This document shows, one piece after another, positions 41,870 to 50,158 of a stretch of DNA of 64,000 bases; position 1 is the stretch's first letter, and each line of letters begins with the position of its first letter. The position numbers and the translations under genes are program-made. The notes beneath the pieces were generated by a model. That model was not told the origin of the DNA. It did no database searches and worked only from the letters and a program-made list of their open reading frames with translations. The stretch spans positions 124,001-188,000 of the forward strand of contig JAGIAH010000002.1 of NCBI GenBank assembly GCA_017744915.1, given 5' to 3'. This DNA comes from Agrobacterium tumefaciens (GTDB taxonomy: Bacteria; Pseudomonadota; Alphaproteobacteria; Rhizobiales; Rhizobiaceae).

Positions 41870-42646
41870 TTAACTTGTCTTCGGCCGTAACGCCGCCCTC
41901 GATGCCTGTGTGAGCAGGCCTGTATCGCTTGCAGTTGTCACGAGGCTGTAGCCTCGATCAAACATGTCGCCGAGATCCGAAGGGTCGATTGCCGCACCGC
42001 CGAGCAACCGGCCGGATGCGAGAACGCGTTCCTCGATATGGGCGATCGCTTTTTTGAGTTCGCTCGAACCGAGATCGCCATAAGGCCCGAAGCCGGAGGT
42101 GAGGTCGAGCGGGCCGATGAACAGCATATCAATGCCTTCGACCGCCGTAATGGCATCGATCGCTTCGGCTCCTTCGCGTGATTCGATCATGGCGACAACC
42201 AGTGTCCGGGATCGGGCCTGTTCCACATAGGTAATCCGGTCCAGGCCGTAACGCGCGGCACGGGAAACCGTGAACTGGGCGCCACGTCGTCCGAGAGGTG
42301 GATAATGGGTGGCTTCGACGAGTACGCGTGCCTGTTCCGCGCAACGGACATCCGCCGCGACGATGCCGTCGAACCCGGCATCCAGCAGCGGTTTGATGTC
42401 CGCCGCCGAGGCGCCATGCACGCGCGCGAGCGCTGGCACGGTGCTTACGGACTTTATCGCGCGCAACTCGTGCAGTGCGCCGGAAAGGCCGGCTGCCGCA
42501 TGTTCCCTGTCTATGACGAGCGCGCCGTAACCCGCCAGCGCCATGATTTCCCCCACGTCGGGAGAGGCCAAAAACAGGAATGCGCCCTGCACCTTTGCGC
42601 CGGAGTGCAATTGCGCGCGGAGATCGGGGCGATCGGTTTCAGGCAT
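41870..42646 (-). CDS. HpcH/HpaI-family aldolase
   Basis: A 258-residue class II-type pyruvate aldolase fold that cleaves or forms 4-hydroxy-2-oxo acids with a divalent metal. Landmarks are GAFLFLASPDVGEIMALAGYGALVIDREHA near residues 20-50, PPLGRRGAQFTVSRAARYG near 120-138, VVAMIESREGAEAIDAI with the metal-binding glutamate near 160, and GIDMLFIGPLDLTSGFG near 178-194 with the metal-binding aspartate. The frame is open 144 codons upstream, but the ATG at 42646 has GGAG and the standard length. It is convergent with the LysR gene and divergent from the hydrolase operon. Confidence 0.9.
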   Translation of the reverse strand: MPETDRPDLRAQLHSGAKVQGAFLFLASPDVGEIMALAGYGALVIDREHAAAGLSGALHELRAIKSVSTVPALARVHGASAADIKPLLDAGFDGIVAADVRCAEQARVLVEATHYPPLGRRGAQFTVSRAARYGLDRITYVEQARSRTLVVAMIESREGAEAIDAITAVEGIDMLFIGPLDLTSGFGPYGDLGSSELKKAIAHIEERVLASGRLLGGAAIDPSDLGDMFDRGYSLVTTASDTGLLTQASRAALRPKTS

Positions 42647-42784
42647 GCTTGCGTCTCCAGAGGGTTTCTGGCGAAAAGAGCGCGCGTTGGCGCGGGACGC
42701 AATCCTGTAATTCTTTGCAGGTAGGCAGCCCGTTTCAGCGCTGGCATGCTGTGGGCATATTGAACTCACACGGATGACATATTG

Positions 42785-43702
42785 ATGCAGCAGAGGCCTG
42801 AAGTCCTTGAGGGATATGCCCCTTTTCGGGAATACAAGACCTGGTTTCAAGTGACGGGAAACCTGAATTCCGATAAGGTGCCGCTGATCGTGGCCCATGG
42901 TGGCCCCGGCTGCACCCATGATTACGTGCTGTCTTTCGCAGACATTGCGCAGAGTGGCCGTTGCGTCATTCATTATGACCAGATCGGAAATGGCCGCTCG
43001 ACTCACCTGCGCGATGTGCCCAAGGGTTTCTGGTCCGTCGATCTGTTTCTCGATGAACTGGACAATCTGCTGCGCCATCTGGGCATAGGGCAGCGCTATA
43101 ATCTGCTTGGACAGTCATGGGGTGGAATGCTGGCAGCGGAACATGCGGTCCGGCGCCCGGAGGGGCTCAATGCCCTCGTCATTGCGTCCTCACCATCCTC
43201 CATGCCGGTCTGGGTGGCCGAGGCGCTGAGATTGCGCAAGGCCCTACCGCTCGACGTGCAGGAGATGCTTGCACGCCACGAGGCGGACGGCACCTATGAT
43301 CATTCGGACTATCAGGCGGCAAGCGATGTCTTCTATCGGCGTCATGTGTGCCGCCTCGACCCCTGGCCCGACGATGTGGTGCGAACCTTCCGGGCGCTGG
43401 CGGAAGACCCCACCGTCTATCATGCGATGAACGGACCGACGGAGTTCCACGTCATCGGAACGCTGAAGAACTGGACCGTGGATGACCGGCTTCACCGTGT
43501 TGCCGTACCGACGCTCGTCATGTCCGGTTATCATGACGAAGCGACGCAGGCCTGCGTTGAGCCCTTCGTGCAGCTCATTCCGAATGCGCAGCAGATCGTG
43601 ATGCCGAACTCTGCGCATATGTGTCATCTGGAGGAGCGCGCCGATACCATGGCTGCCGTTGAAGGATTTCTGAGCCAACACGACCTGAGGGTTTCCGCAT
43701 GA
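42785..43702 (+). CDS. Proline iminopeptidase-family alpha/beta hydrolase
   Basis: A 305-residue alpha/beta hydrolase of the peptidase S33 type. The oxyanion motif HGGPGCTHDY lies near residue 38, DQIGNGRSTHL near 65 and the nucleophile LLGQSWGGMLAAEHAVRRPEG near 102-122. GYHDEATQACVEPF carries the likely catalytic aspartate near 250 and NSAHMCHLEE the histidine near 278. Related enzymes remove N-terminal proline or open small amides and lactones. It is first of three overlapping genes (ATGA with the next). An in-frame TTG directly precedes the ATG; the ATG is preferred although its ribosome site is weak. Confidence 0.87.
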   Translation: MQQRPEVLEGYAPFREYKTWFQVTGNLNSDKVPLIVAHGGPGCTHDYVLSFADIAQSGRCVIHYDQIGNGRSTHLRDVPKGFWSVDLFLDELDNLLRHLGIGQRYNLLGQSWGGMLAAEHAVRRPEGLNALVIASSPSSMPVWVAEALRLRKALPLDVQEMLARHEADGTYDHSDYQAASDVFYRRHVCRLDPWPDDVVRTFRALAEDPTVYHAMNGPTEFHVIGTLKNWTVDDRLHRVAVPTLVMSGYHDEATQACVEPFVQLIPNAQQIVMPNSAHMCHLEERADTMAAVEGFLSQHDLRVSA

Positions 43703-44559
43703 CCACCGCCACCCGTTTTGCCGCCATCCAGATGTGCAGCACCGCAGATGTGGCATCGAATAACCGCGCCATTGAAGGGTTCGTCCGTGAGGCGGCCGGG
43801 CTGGGAGCGACTATTGTCAGTCTGCCGGAAGCCGCCAATATCCTGTTGAAGGATAATATGCAGTATGCCGGTACCTGCGTTGCCGAAGATGACGATACGA
43901 CCCTGGCGCTTTGCCGCCGACTGGCCGCCGAACTGCGAATATGGCTGCACGACGGTTCGCTTCTGATCAGAACGGAAGACGGTACGCGCATCTGGAACCG
44001 CACCCACGTCATCTCTCCCACGGGAGACATCGTTGCGCGTTACGACAAGCTGCACACCTTCGACGTGAAGCTCGGCGATGGGCATGATTTCCGGGAATCG
44101 CGGGCCGTGCAGCCGGGCGAGGGCCCGCCTGTCGTTGTCGATCTCGGCGCCTCAAATGTCAGGCTCGGATTGTCGATCTGCTATGATGTGCGGTTTGCCG
44201 CGCTCTTCCGGGTGCTGGCCAGCGCCGGTGCAAATGTGCTGATGATCCCGGCATCCTTCTCGCCTGTTACCGGGCCGGCGCATTGGGAAACTCTCCTGCG
44301 GGCGCGTGCGATCGAAACCGGAAGCTATGTCGTTGCTGCTGCCCAGTGCGGTACGCGGGATGGTGTGCAGACGCATGGTCATGCCATGATTGTCTCTCCG
44401 TTCGGAAAGGTCATTTCTTCACTGGGTGAAGAGCCCGGTGTCATTGTCGCAGATATCGATCCGGCCGAGGTGGAGGAAACCCGCCGTCGTTTGCCCGGTC
44501 TCACCCAGGGCCGGGATCTGCGGCCGACAATGACAGTGTTTGCCGGAAGTCTCTCATGA
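43699..44559 (+). CDS. Carbon-nitrogen hydrolase (nitrilase superfamily)
   Basis: A 286-residue amidohydrolase with the Glu-Lys-Cys triad visible: ATIVSLPEAANILL near residue 40, ARYDKLHTFDV near 115, and RLGLSICYDVRFAALFRVLASAGANVLMIPASF near 155-190. The HWETLLRARAIETGSYVVAAAQCGTRDG block near 195-225 is typical of the Nit/omega-amidase-like branch. It starts in an ATGA overlap with the hydrolase gene and ends in one with the RraA-like gene. It is likely to hydrolyse an amide or carbamoyl group of a compound opened by its partner. Cytoplasmic. Confidence 0.9.
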   Translation: MTTATRFAAIQMCSTADVASNNRAIEGFVREAAGLGATIVSLPEAANILLKDNMQYAGTCVAEDDDTTLALCRRLAAELRIWLHDGSLLIRTEDGTRIWNRTHVISPTGDIVARYDKLHTFDVKLGDGHDFRESRAVQPGEGPPVVVDLGASNVRLGLSICYDVRFAALFRVLASAGANVLMIPASFSPVTGPAHWETLLRARAIETGSYVVAAAQCGTRDGVQTHGHAMIVSPFGKVISSLGEEPGVIVADIDPAEVEETRRRLPGLTQGRDLRPTMTVFAGSLS

Positions 44560-45224
44560 CGGCGTCGCTTTATCAGGTCAACCCGCCCGCAGCGCCACTT
44601 TCATCTGATCTTGTCGACCTGATGTCGCGGACTGAAACGGCAACCATCGGCCATATCCTGCATGATGGTTTCTGTGATCCGGCTCTGGCCCCGGTGGTTA
44701 CCGGCAAGCGTGTGGCCGGCACGGCGTTCACGGTTCGCATTCCGGGCATGGACTCGGCGACATTGCATTATGCGCTGTCCATGGTTCGCCCCGGGGATAT
44801 CCTCATCATCGATCGCGCCGGCGATGATACGCATGCCTGCTGGGGCGGAGTGGTCACCCTCGCGGCCAAGCTGGCCGGCGTTGCCGCCGCCGTCATCGAT
44901 GGGCGAGCGACCGATTTTGCCGAGATACGCAGTCACGATATGCCCGTCTGGTGTCGCGGAACCTCGTCGAAAACGACGAAATTCGTCGGCCTCGGTGGTG
45001 CCATCAACATCCCGGTCAGCGTCGGCGGAATATCGGTGATGCCAGGCGATGGCGTTCTCTGTGACGAAAATGGCGTCGTGGTGCTGAAACCGGAACAGAT
45101 CATGCCGATCTGTTCGCGGGCAATTGCCATGCAAGAGAACGAAGCATCCGTTATTGCCCGCCTGCGGCGCGGTGAGCGCCTCTGCGATATTTCCGGGGCA
45201 ACCACCATGGTCGAAGGTCGCTAG
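44556..45224 (+). CDS. RraA-like protein (4-hydroxy-4-methyl-2-oxoglutarate aldolase/RraA family)
   Basis: A 222-residue alpha/beta protein. It has ATIGHILHDGFCDPALAPVVTGKRVAGTAFTVRIPG near 32-67, MVRPGDILIIDRAGDDTHACWGGVVTLAAKLAGVAAAVIDGRATDFAEIRSHDMPVWCRG near 76-136, and GDGVLCDENGVVVLKPEQ near 165-182. These are the family's substrate and metal loops with the catalytic arginine-aspartate segment DGRATD. Members are either aldolases for 4-hydroxy-4-methyl-2-oxoglutarate and oxaloacetate or RNase E inhibitors. The neighbouring aldolase and hydrolases support a catabolic role. A perfect 30-bp palindrome follows 31 bases downstream. Confidence 0.85.
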   Translation: MTASLYQVNPPAAPLSSDLVDLMSRTETATIGHILHDGFCDPALAPVVTGKRVAGTAFTVRIPGMDSATLHYALSMVRPGDILIIDRAGDDTHACWGGVVTLAAKLAGVAAAVIDGRATDFAEIRSHDMPVWCRGTSSKTTKFVGLGGAINIPVSVGGISVMPGDGVLCDENGVVVLKPEQIMPICSRAIAMQENEASVIARLRRGERLCDISGATTMVEGR

Positions 45225-45255
45225 AATATGAGCAACGGCACTCGCCTCAGTTTCC

Positions 45256-45285
45256 GCAAACAAAATTGGCGCCAATTTTGTTTGC
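45256..45285. promoter_or_regulatory. Perfect 30-bp palindrome, candidate GntR operator
   Basis: The left arm GCAAACAAAATTGGC is followed directly by its exact reverse complement, with no loop; the symmetry stops at the next base on both sides. The TTGGCGCCAA core resembles FCD-type GntR operators, and a gene of that type ends the downstream operon. It could also fold as a terminator for the RraA-like gene, but a 45-base gap to the next start suits an operator. Confidence 0.65.
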
Positions 45286-45337
45286 CTTATTGGTTTGAGA
45301 AGTTCAGATTGCTTGGGCCAACAGGAGCAAGAACGAC

Positions 45338-46186
45338 GTGACGTTTCATTCGACGAGCCCGATCCATGCGTTTACCGACGGTGAGCCGCGTTTCGGTTTC
45401 CTGTTTTCTCCGGCAGGCGCTCCTGTTGAGAAAGGGGCCGATCCGAGCGCGGCCAAGGCGCCTCTGGTCATTGTCGCTCACGGCTCCGATCGCGATGCAG
45501 CCGGCATGCTCGAGGCCATGCGCGAAGGGCTTGGGGGGAGGGCAGTCTCCATTCTTGCACCTCTCTTTGCCTCCGAGATCGACGGAGAGGATCATTCCGA
45601 CGGTTATAAATTCCTGGTGTCGGCCGGTATCGATTATATTTCGGTGACGAAATCCATGATTGCCGCAGCCTCGCGGCTGGGCGGAGGTTTTGGCAGCGTC
45701 TATCTCTTCGGATTTTCGGGCGGTGCGCAGTTTGCCCATCGATATGCGCTGTTTTGTGCATCGGAACTGTCAGGGCTTGTTGTCGCCTCACCCGGAAATG
45801 TGACGCTGCTTGATGAAACGCTCGAATGGTGGCCGGGGCTTGGCGGCGCTGCCGCGGCGATTGGCCGTGCAACGGATATTACTTCGCTGCGCAAGCTTCC
45901 GGTCGAGATCATCATCGGATCGGAAGACCGGGCAGGCGGCCTCGTTGCGCGGCCCGCCGGTGCCCCGCATGGATCCCTTTACGAAGGCGTGGCCGGGGCC
46001 AGTCGTCTGGAGCGTGCGCACAGCCTGAGCCAAAGCCTCCGGAGCCACGATATTCAGACCGTTCTCCATGAAATCGAGGGTGTGGGTCATGAACTCAGGC
46101 CCGTCACCTTGAAAGCTGCGGAGTTGATCGCGCGATGGATCGATGCCGGGGAATGCCAGACATCGCTGATAAAAAAAGGGGAATGA
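45338..46186 (+). CDS. Alpha/beta hydrolase-like protein, function unknown
   Basis: A 282-residue protein with alpha/beta hydrolase features: PLVIVAHGSDRDAAGMLEAM near 43-62, the nucleophile elbow VYLFGFSGGAQFAHRYALFC near 120-139, VEIIIGSEDRAGG near 190 and a C-terminal EGVGHELRP near 255 with the likely catalytic histidine. The start is GTG at 45338 with ACAGGAG upstream. I cannot name a closer family. It leads the ABC/GntR operon and lies 52 bases after the palindrome. It may hydrolyse an ester, lactone or peptide that the importer brings in. Confidence 0.75.
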   Translation: MTFHSTSPIHAFTDGEPRFGFLFSPAGAPVEKGADPSAAKAPLVIVAHGSDRDAAGMLEAMREGLGGRAVSILAPLFASEIDGEDHSDGYKFLVSAGIDYISVTKSMIAAASRLGGGFGSVYLFGFSGGAQFAHRYALFCASELSGLVVASPGNVTLLDETLEWWPGLGGAAAAIGRATDITSLRKLPVEIIIGSEDRAGGLVARPAGAPHGSLYEGVAGASRLERAHSLSQSLRSHDIQTVLHEIEGVGHELRPVTLKAAELIARWIDAGECQTSLIKKGE

Positions 46187-46190
46187 AGCC

Positions 46191-47282
46191 GTGAAATACA
46201 GATATCTTCTGACTGCCGCCGTCATACTCACCGCCGGTGCCGTCAAGGCGCAGGATGTGCCGGCGGGTTATCCTGCCAGCTATTCCAAACTCGTTGCGGA
46301 GGCGAAAGCCGAGGGCAGCCTGCGCATCTACACGAACCTCAGCGAAGACAATATCGCGCCGGTTATCAAGGCTTTCAACAAGGCCTATCCGGACATCAAG
46401 GTCGGGAGCCTGGAAATGGGACCTTCCGAAGCCTTTTCCCGTTATCGTGCCGAGGTGGGGAGCGGTGTTGAATCTGCCGATCTCCTGATCTCCAGCACGA
46501 TCGTCGACTGGATGAGCGCGATCAAGGATGGCCTTTTAACCGACTATAATTCGCCGGAACGGGAAAGACTGCCCGAATGGAGCTATCCGCACGCCGGCCT
46601 TTATACATTCTCCGCTGACCCCATGGTGACCATCTACAACAAGCTGACGGTTCCGGCGGAGCTTCAGGTCGACAGCATGGAGGCTTATTTCGCCAATATC
46701 TCCGCGCATCCGGAGGTGTTTTCCGGCAAGATCGGGACCTATGACGGCCGTTATGCCTTCGGTGGTGCGCTCAATTACGCCCTGGTGGAGCGATATGGCG
46801 ACAAGGCCTGGGGCTGGTTCGAAAAGGCCGGCCCGTCCATCAAGCCCGGCGGCGGTGCGGGTGGCATGATTGAGCGCACGTTGAGCGGAGAACTCTCTTC
46901 GGCCTATTTTGTCTCCGGGCCGGTGGTGTTCAGCAAGATCGCCGACGGGCTTGGTGACATCATCGGCTGGAATTTCCCGAAGGATGGCACCGTCATTTTT
47001 CCGCGCGGAATGGGCATAACGGCCAAGGCTGCGCACCCGGCCGCGGCCAGGGTTTTCCTTGATTTCCTTCTCTCCGAGGCAGGCCAGGCGGCGGTTGCAG
47101 CCGGAAAGCTCACGCCATACCGCCCCGGCTTTGTCGCGGAGGGAGACCTGTCCTATTCGCTGGACGAGGTGGCCAAGGCCGTGGGCGGAAAACAGAACCT
47201 GCTGATGATTAGCTACGACCGAAAGATGATCGATGGCAATGCGGCCTTTTCGGCCCGCTGGGGCGCTGCTTTCAAAATGTGA
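46191..47282 (+). CDS. Iron/thiamine-type ABC transporter binding protein (SBP family 1)
   Basis: A 363-residue periplasmic binding protein. It has a signal peptide (MKYRYLLTAAVILTAGAVKA), then YSKLVAEAKAEGSLRIYTNLSEDNIAPVIKAFNKAYPDIKV near 30-70, typical of FbpA/AfuA-like proteins. Later blocks are FSADPMVTIYNKLTVPAE near 142 and FPRGMGITAKAAHPAAARVFLDFLLSEAGQAAVA near 268-302. The ferric-ligand tyrosine pair is not evident, so an organic ligand is more likely. The start is GTG with AAAGGGG upstream. A strong hairpin separates it from the permease gene. Confidence 0.87.
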   Translation: MKYRYLLTAAVILTAGAVKAQDVPAGYPASYSKLVAEAKAEGSLRIYTNLSEDNIAPVIKAFNKAYPDIKVGSLEMGPSEAFSRYRAEVGSGVESADLLISSTIVDWMSAIKDGLLTDYNSPERERLPEWSYPHAGLYTFSADPMVTIYNKLTVPAELQVDSMEAYFANISAHPEVFSGKIGTYDGRYAFGGALNYALVERYGDKAWGWFEKAGPSIKPGGGAGGMIERTLSGELSSAYFVSGPVVFSKIADGLGDIIGWNFPKDGTVIFPRGMGITAKAAHPAAARVFLDFLLSEAGQAAVAAGKLTPYRPGFVAEGDLSYSLDEVAKAVGGKQNLLMISYDRKMIDGNAAFSARWGAAFKM

Positions 47283-47287
47283 TTGAC

Positions 47288-47313
47288 GGTCCGGCGTGAT
47301 GTCGCGCCGGACC
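47288..47313 (+). terminator. Intercistronic hairpin between binding-protein and permease genes
   Basis: GGTCCGGCG and CGCCGGACC form a perfect 9-bp stem around an 8-base loop, just 6 bases after the binding-protein stop. No T run follows. In ABC operons such a hairpin often protects the binding-protein mRNA or reduces downstream transcription. Confidence 0.6.
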
Positions 47314-47334
47314 CTGACAAAAGGGTGGACAATC

Positions 47335-49074
47335 ATGGGCCGCAGCCCTCGTATTTCTTCGGCGATCCCTCAAGGGGAGGCGCCGTCAACCTTGCCGGAC
47401 TACTCTCGGCTCATTCAGCTGCTGATCTTCGTCGTGACGGCGATCCTCATGCTGGCGCCGGCAATTCCCATCGCCGTTCAGGTTTTTATCGATCGGCCGC
47501 TTTATTCCGAAGGCTGGGTCTTTACCTTCGCCAATTTCGGCAAGCTCTTCGGGTCTGAGCAGCTCGTTTCGGTTCTTGGCACAACGGCTGTCTTCGCCGT
47601 GATCACCGTCGTCATCGCGCAGGTCGGCGGCGTGGCGGCCGCCCTTCTGCTCGGGCGCACCGATCTTCCCGGCAGACAATGGATAGGCGGCGTCCTGATG
47701 TGGCCGCTTTACCTTTCCCACCTGATCTTCGGCATGGGGTGGGTCATTATGTATGGTCCGTCCGGATTTGTGACCCAATGGCTCGCGCGCATGCTGGGCG
47801 TGGCACCCTGGAACCTCTATTCCCTGACGGGTATGGGGATTGTCGCCGGCGTGTCGCAGATCCCGCTCGCCTATCTCTATTGTCTTTATGGCGCCGTTCG
47901 ATCCGTCGACCCCGTGCTTGAACATGCGGCGCGCACGGTCGGTGCCCGTCCCTTGAATGTCCTGGCGCGCGTGACCCTACCGTTGATGATCCCTTCGATC
48001 ATAACGTCCGCCGCGCTCAACCTCATCATTGCGGTCGAAACGCTGTCCATCCCGCTTTTTCTCGGCGGACCTGCACGGATCGAGACGCTGTCGACGTTCC
48101 TCTATCATCAGGGCATTGCGGCAAGCGACCCGGACCATGGTCTGATTGCGGCCTCCTCCCTGCTTCTCGTCGTGCTCGTGGCGGCGACACTGTTTGTCCA
48201 GCGGTTATTGCTGCAGAACAGCCATCGCTACGAGACGGTGAAAGGCAAGGGTAGCCGTCCGGCTCTCCTGAGGCTCGGCAGCTTGAAGTGGCCGATTGTC
48301 GTCATCGTGGCACTGCTGGCTTTCTTCCTCGTCATCGTGCCGGTCTTCGGTGTTGTTCTGCGCGCATTCACCACCTTCCTTTCGCCGCTCGTCGCACCCT
48401 GGACCACGTTGACGTTGAAGAATTTCAATACGTTGCTGGCTTCGGAGGCTTTCGTCCGGGCGATCCGCAACACCTTCTTCGTGTCTTTCTTTTCCGCGTC
48501 GGCGGGAACGATACTGGCGGTGATGGTGGCGTTGCTCATTCAACGGTCGGACTTTCCGTTCAAACGCACGCTGGAGACGCTTGCCTATTCGCCACGCGTC
48601 ATCCCCGGCCTCATCACCGGACTGGGTATCTTCTACGCGACCGTCATCTTCGCACCGTTGGGCTGGCTGCGTGGCAGCCTGTGGATACTCGTCCTCGCTT
48701 ACGTCATGGCGACGCTGCCGCTCGCGCTCGGCGCCATACAGCCGGCCGTCATCCAGATCAGCGCGGATCTCGACAAGGCGGCGCGCACGGTGGGGGCGAA
48801 CTGGTTCAGTTCGATGCGCATCGTCATGGTGCCCCTTCTGCGATCGGCCATGCTGGGCAGCTTCGTGCTGTTGTTCATCTTCCACCTCAAGTCCTACATC
48901 ATCGCCATTTTCCTCATCGTTCCCGGGCTGGAAGTGATGGGTGTGACGATGCTCAGCCTCTGGACAAATGGTGATGTTGGCGTAACCGCCGCCTTTGCAA
49001 CGCTTCAGATGGTTCTCATTGCTCTCTTCCTCGTCGCGACGCGGCTCGTTTTCCGGGTAAAACTCTATGACTGA
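47335..49074 (+). CDS. Iron/thiamine-type ABC transporter fused double permease
   Basis: A 579-residue inner-membrane protein with two permease units in one chain, about twelve membrane segments. Each unit has an EAA-type loop: VDPVLEHAARTVGARPLNVLARVTLP near residue 190 and ADLDKAARTVGANWFSSMRIVMVPLL near 475. The FbpB/ThiP group has this architecture. A start at 47296 is possible but lies inside the hairpin; the ATG at 47335 follows AAGGGTGG. Its end overlaps the ATPase start by 8 bases. Confidence 0.9.
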   Translation: MGRSPRISSAIPQGEAPSTLPDYSRLIQLLIFVVTAILMLAPAIPIAVQVFIDRPLYSEGWVFTFANFGKLFGSEQLVSVLGTTAVFAVITVVIAQVGGVAAALLLGRTDLPGRQWIGGVLMWPLYLSHLIFGMGWVIMYGPSGFVTQWLARMLGVAPWNLYSLTGMGIVAGVSQIPLAYLYCLYGAVRSVDPVLEHAARTVGARPLNVLARVTLPLMIPSIITSAALNLIIAVETLSIPLFLGGPARIETLSTFLYHQGIAASDPDHGLIAASSLLLVVLVAATLFVQRLLLQNSHRYETVKGKGSRPALLRLGSLKWPIVVIVALLAFFLVIVPVFGVVLRAFTTFLSPLVAPWTTLTLKNFNTLLASEAFVRAIRNTFFVSFFSASAGTILAVMVALLIQRSDFPFKRTLETLAYSPRVIPGLITGLGIFYATVIFAPLGWLRGSLWILVLAYVMATLPLALGAIQPAVIQISADLDKAARTVGANWFSSMRIVMVPLLRSAMLGSFVLLFIFHLKSYIIAIFLIVPGLEVMGVTMLSLWTNGDVGVTAAFATLQMVLIALFLVATRLVFRVKLYD

Positions 49075-50158
49075 TCTCGTCCTTTCCGATCTCACCCGCA
49101 GCTATGGCGCCATCAACGCCATAGACAACATCAACATCACGGTCGGCGCCGGAGAGTTTCTCACCCTGCTTGGTCCGTCAGGCTGCGGCAAATCGACGAC
49201 GCTTGCGGCGATCGCCGGCCTCGACCAGCCGACCCATGGCCGCATCAGCTTTGCAGGCCGCACATTGTTCGATGCCGCTACGGGAATTGCGCTTCCGCCC
49301 GAGGCACGGGGGTTTGGCGTCGTTTTTCAGTCCTACGCGCTCTGGCCCCACATGACGGTGGAAGACAATGTCGGCCTCTCTCTCAAGCTGCGGAAGGTCG
49401 CGGCGTCCGAGCGAAACCGGCGGGTAGGCGAGGCGCTCGAACTTGTCGGACTGACCGCCTATGCAAAACGTTATCCCGGCGAATTGTCCGGTGGGCAGCA
49501 GCAGCGTGTGGCCCTGGCGCGCGCGGTGGTGTTCCGCCCGGCACTGCTTCTGCTGGACGAGCCACTGTCCAATCTGGATGCCCAGCTTCGTCAGGAGGCA
49601 CGCGTCTGGCTGAAGAGCATTCAACGCGAGCTTGGCCTGACCGCGATCTATGTCACCCATGATCAGGAAGAGGCTCTATCGATGAGCGACCGGATCGTGG
49701 TGATGCGCGGAGGCCATATCATTCAGATGGGCACCCCGCAGGATATTTATGAAAGGCCCGTACATCCCTTCTCGGCGAGTTTCATCGGCAGCGCCAATCT
49801 GATCGCGGGCGGGTCTGTTTCCGAGGTTTCCGAGCAAGAGGCGGTCATCACGTTCGGGGACGGGCAGGCCATTCGTGGAGTTGCGCCATTGCCGCTCCAG
49901 TCGGGCAGCCCGGCTGTCGTTGCGGTGCGGCCCCAGAATATCCGGCTGGCCGAGGTGCCAGATGCAAATCGCCTTCTCGTTCACTTCGGCCCCGCGAATT
50001 ATCTCGGCGACCGGTTTGAGCAGGAAGCCTTTCTCGGAGAATGCCGTCTTCGTCTTCAGGCAATCCGGCCGGCGCCTGAAGGGCCAGGTAATATCTGGAT
50101 CGATCGGGCGAATGCGCTTATTTTCCCGCCGGATGAACGCGCGAAAGACAAGACCTGA
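49067..50158 (+). CDS. Iron/thiamine-type ABC transporter ATP-binding protein
   Basis: A 363-residue ATPase. It has Walker [10 protein letters not shown] near residue 37, Q-loop VVFQSYALWPHM near 88, signature LSGGQQQRV near 143, Walker [13 protein letters not shown] near 165 and the switch YVTHDQEEAL near 198. A TOBE-type C-terminal domain begins near 240 (SASFIGSANLIAGG and on). It overlaps the permease gene by 8 bases and the GntR gene by 1 base (TGATG), so importer and regulator are co-transcribed. Confidence 0.93.
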   Translation: MTDLVLSDLTRSYGAINAIDNINITVGAGEFLTLLGPSGCGKSTTLAAIAGLDQPTHGRISFAGRTLFDAATGIALPPEARGFGVVFQSYALWPHMTVEDNVGLSLKLRKVAASERNRRVGEALELVGLTAYAKRYPGELSGGQQQRVALARAVVFRPALLLLDEPLSNLDAQLRQEARVWLKSIQRELGLTAIYVTHDQEEALSMSDRIVVMRGGHIIQMGTPQDIYERPVHPFSASFIGSANLIAGGSVSEVSEQEAVITFGDGQAIRGVAPLPLQSGSPAVVAVRPQNIRLAEVPDANRLLVHFGPANYLGDRFEQEAFLGECRLRLQAIRPAPEGPGNIWIDRANALIFPPDERAKDKT

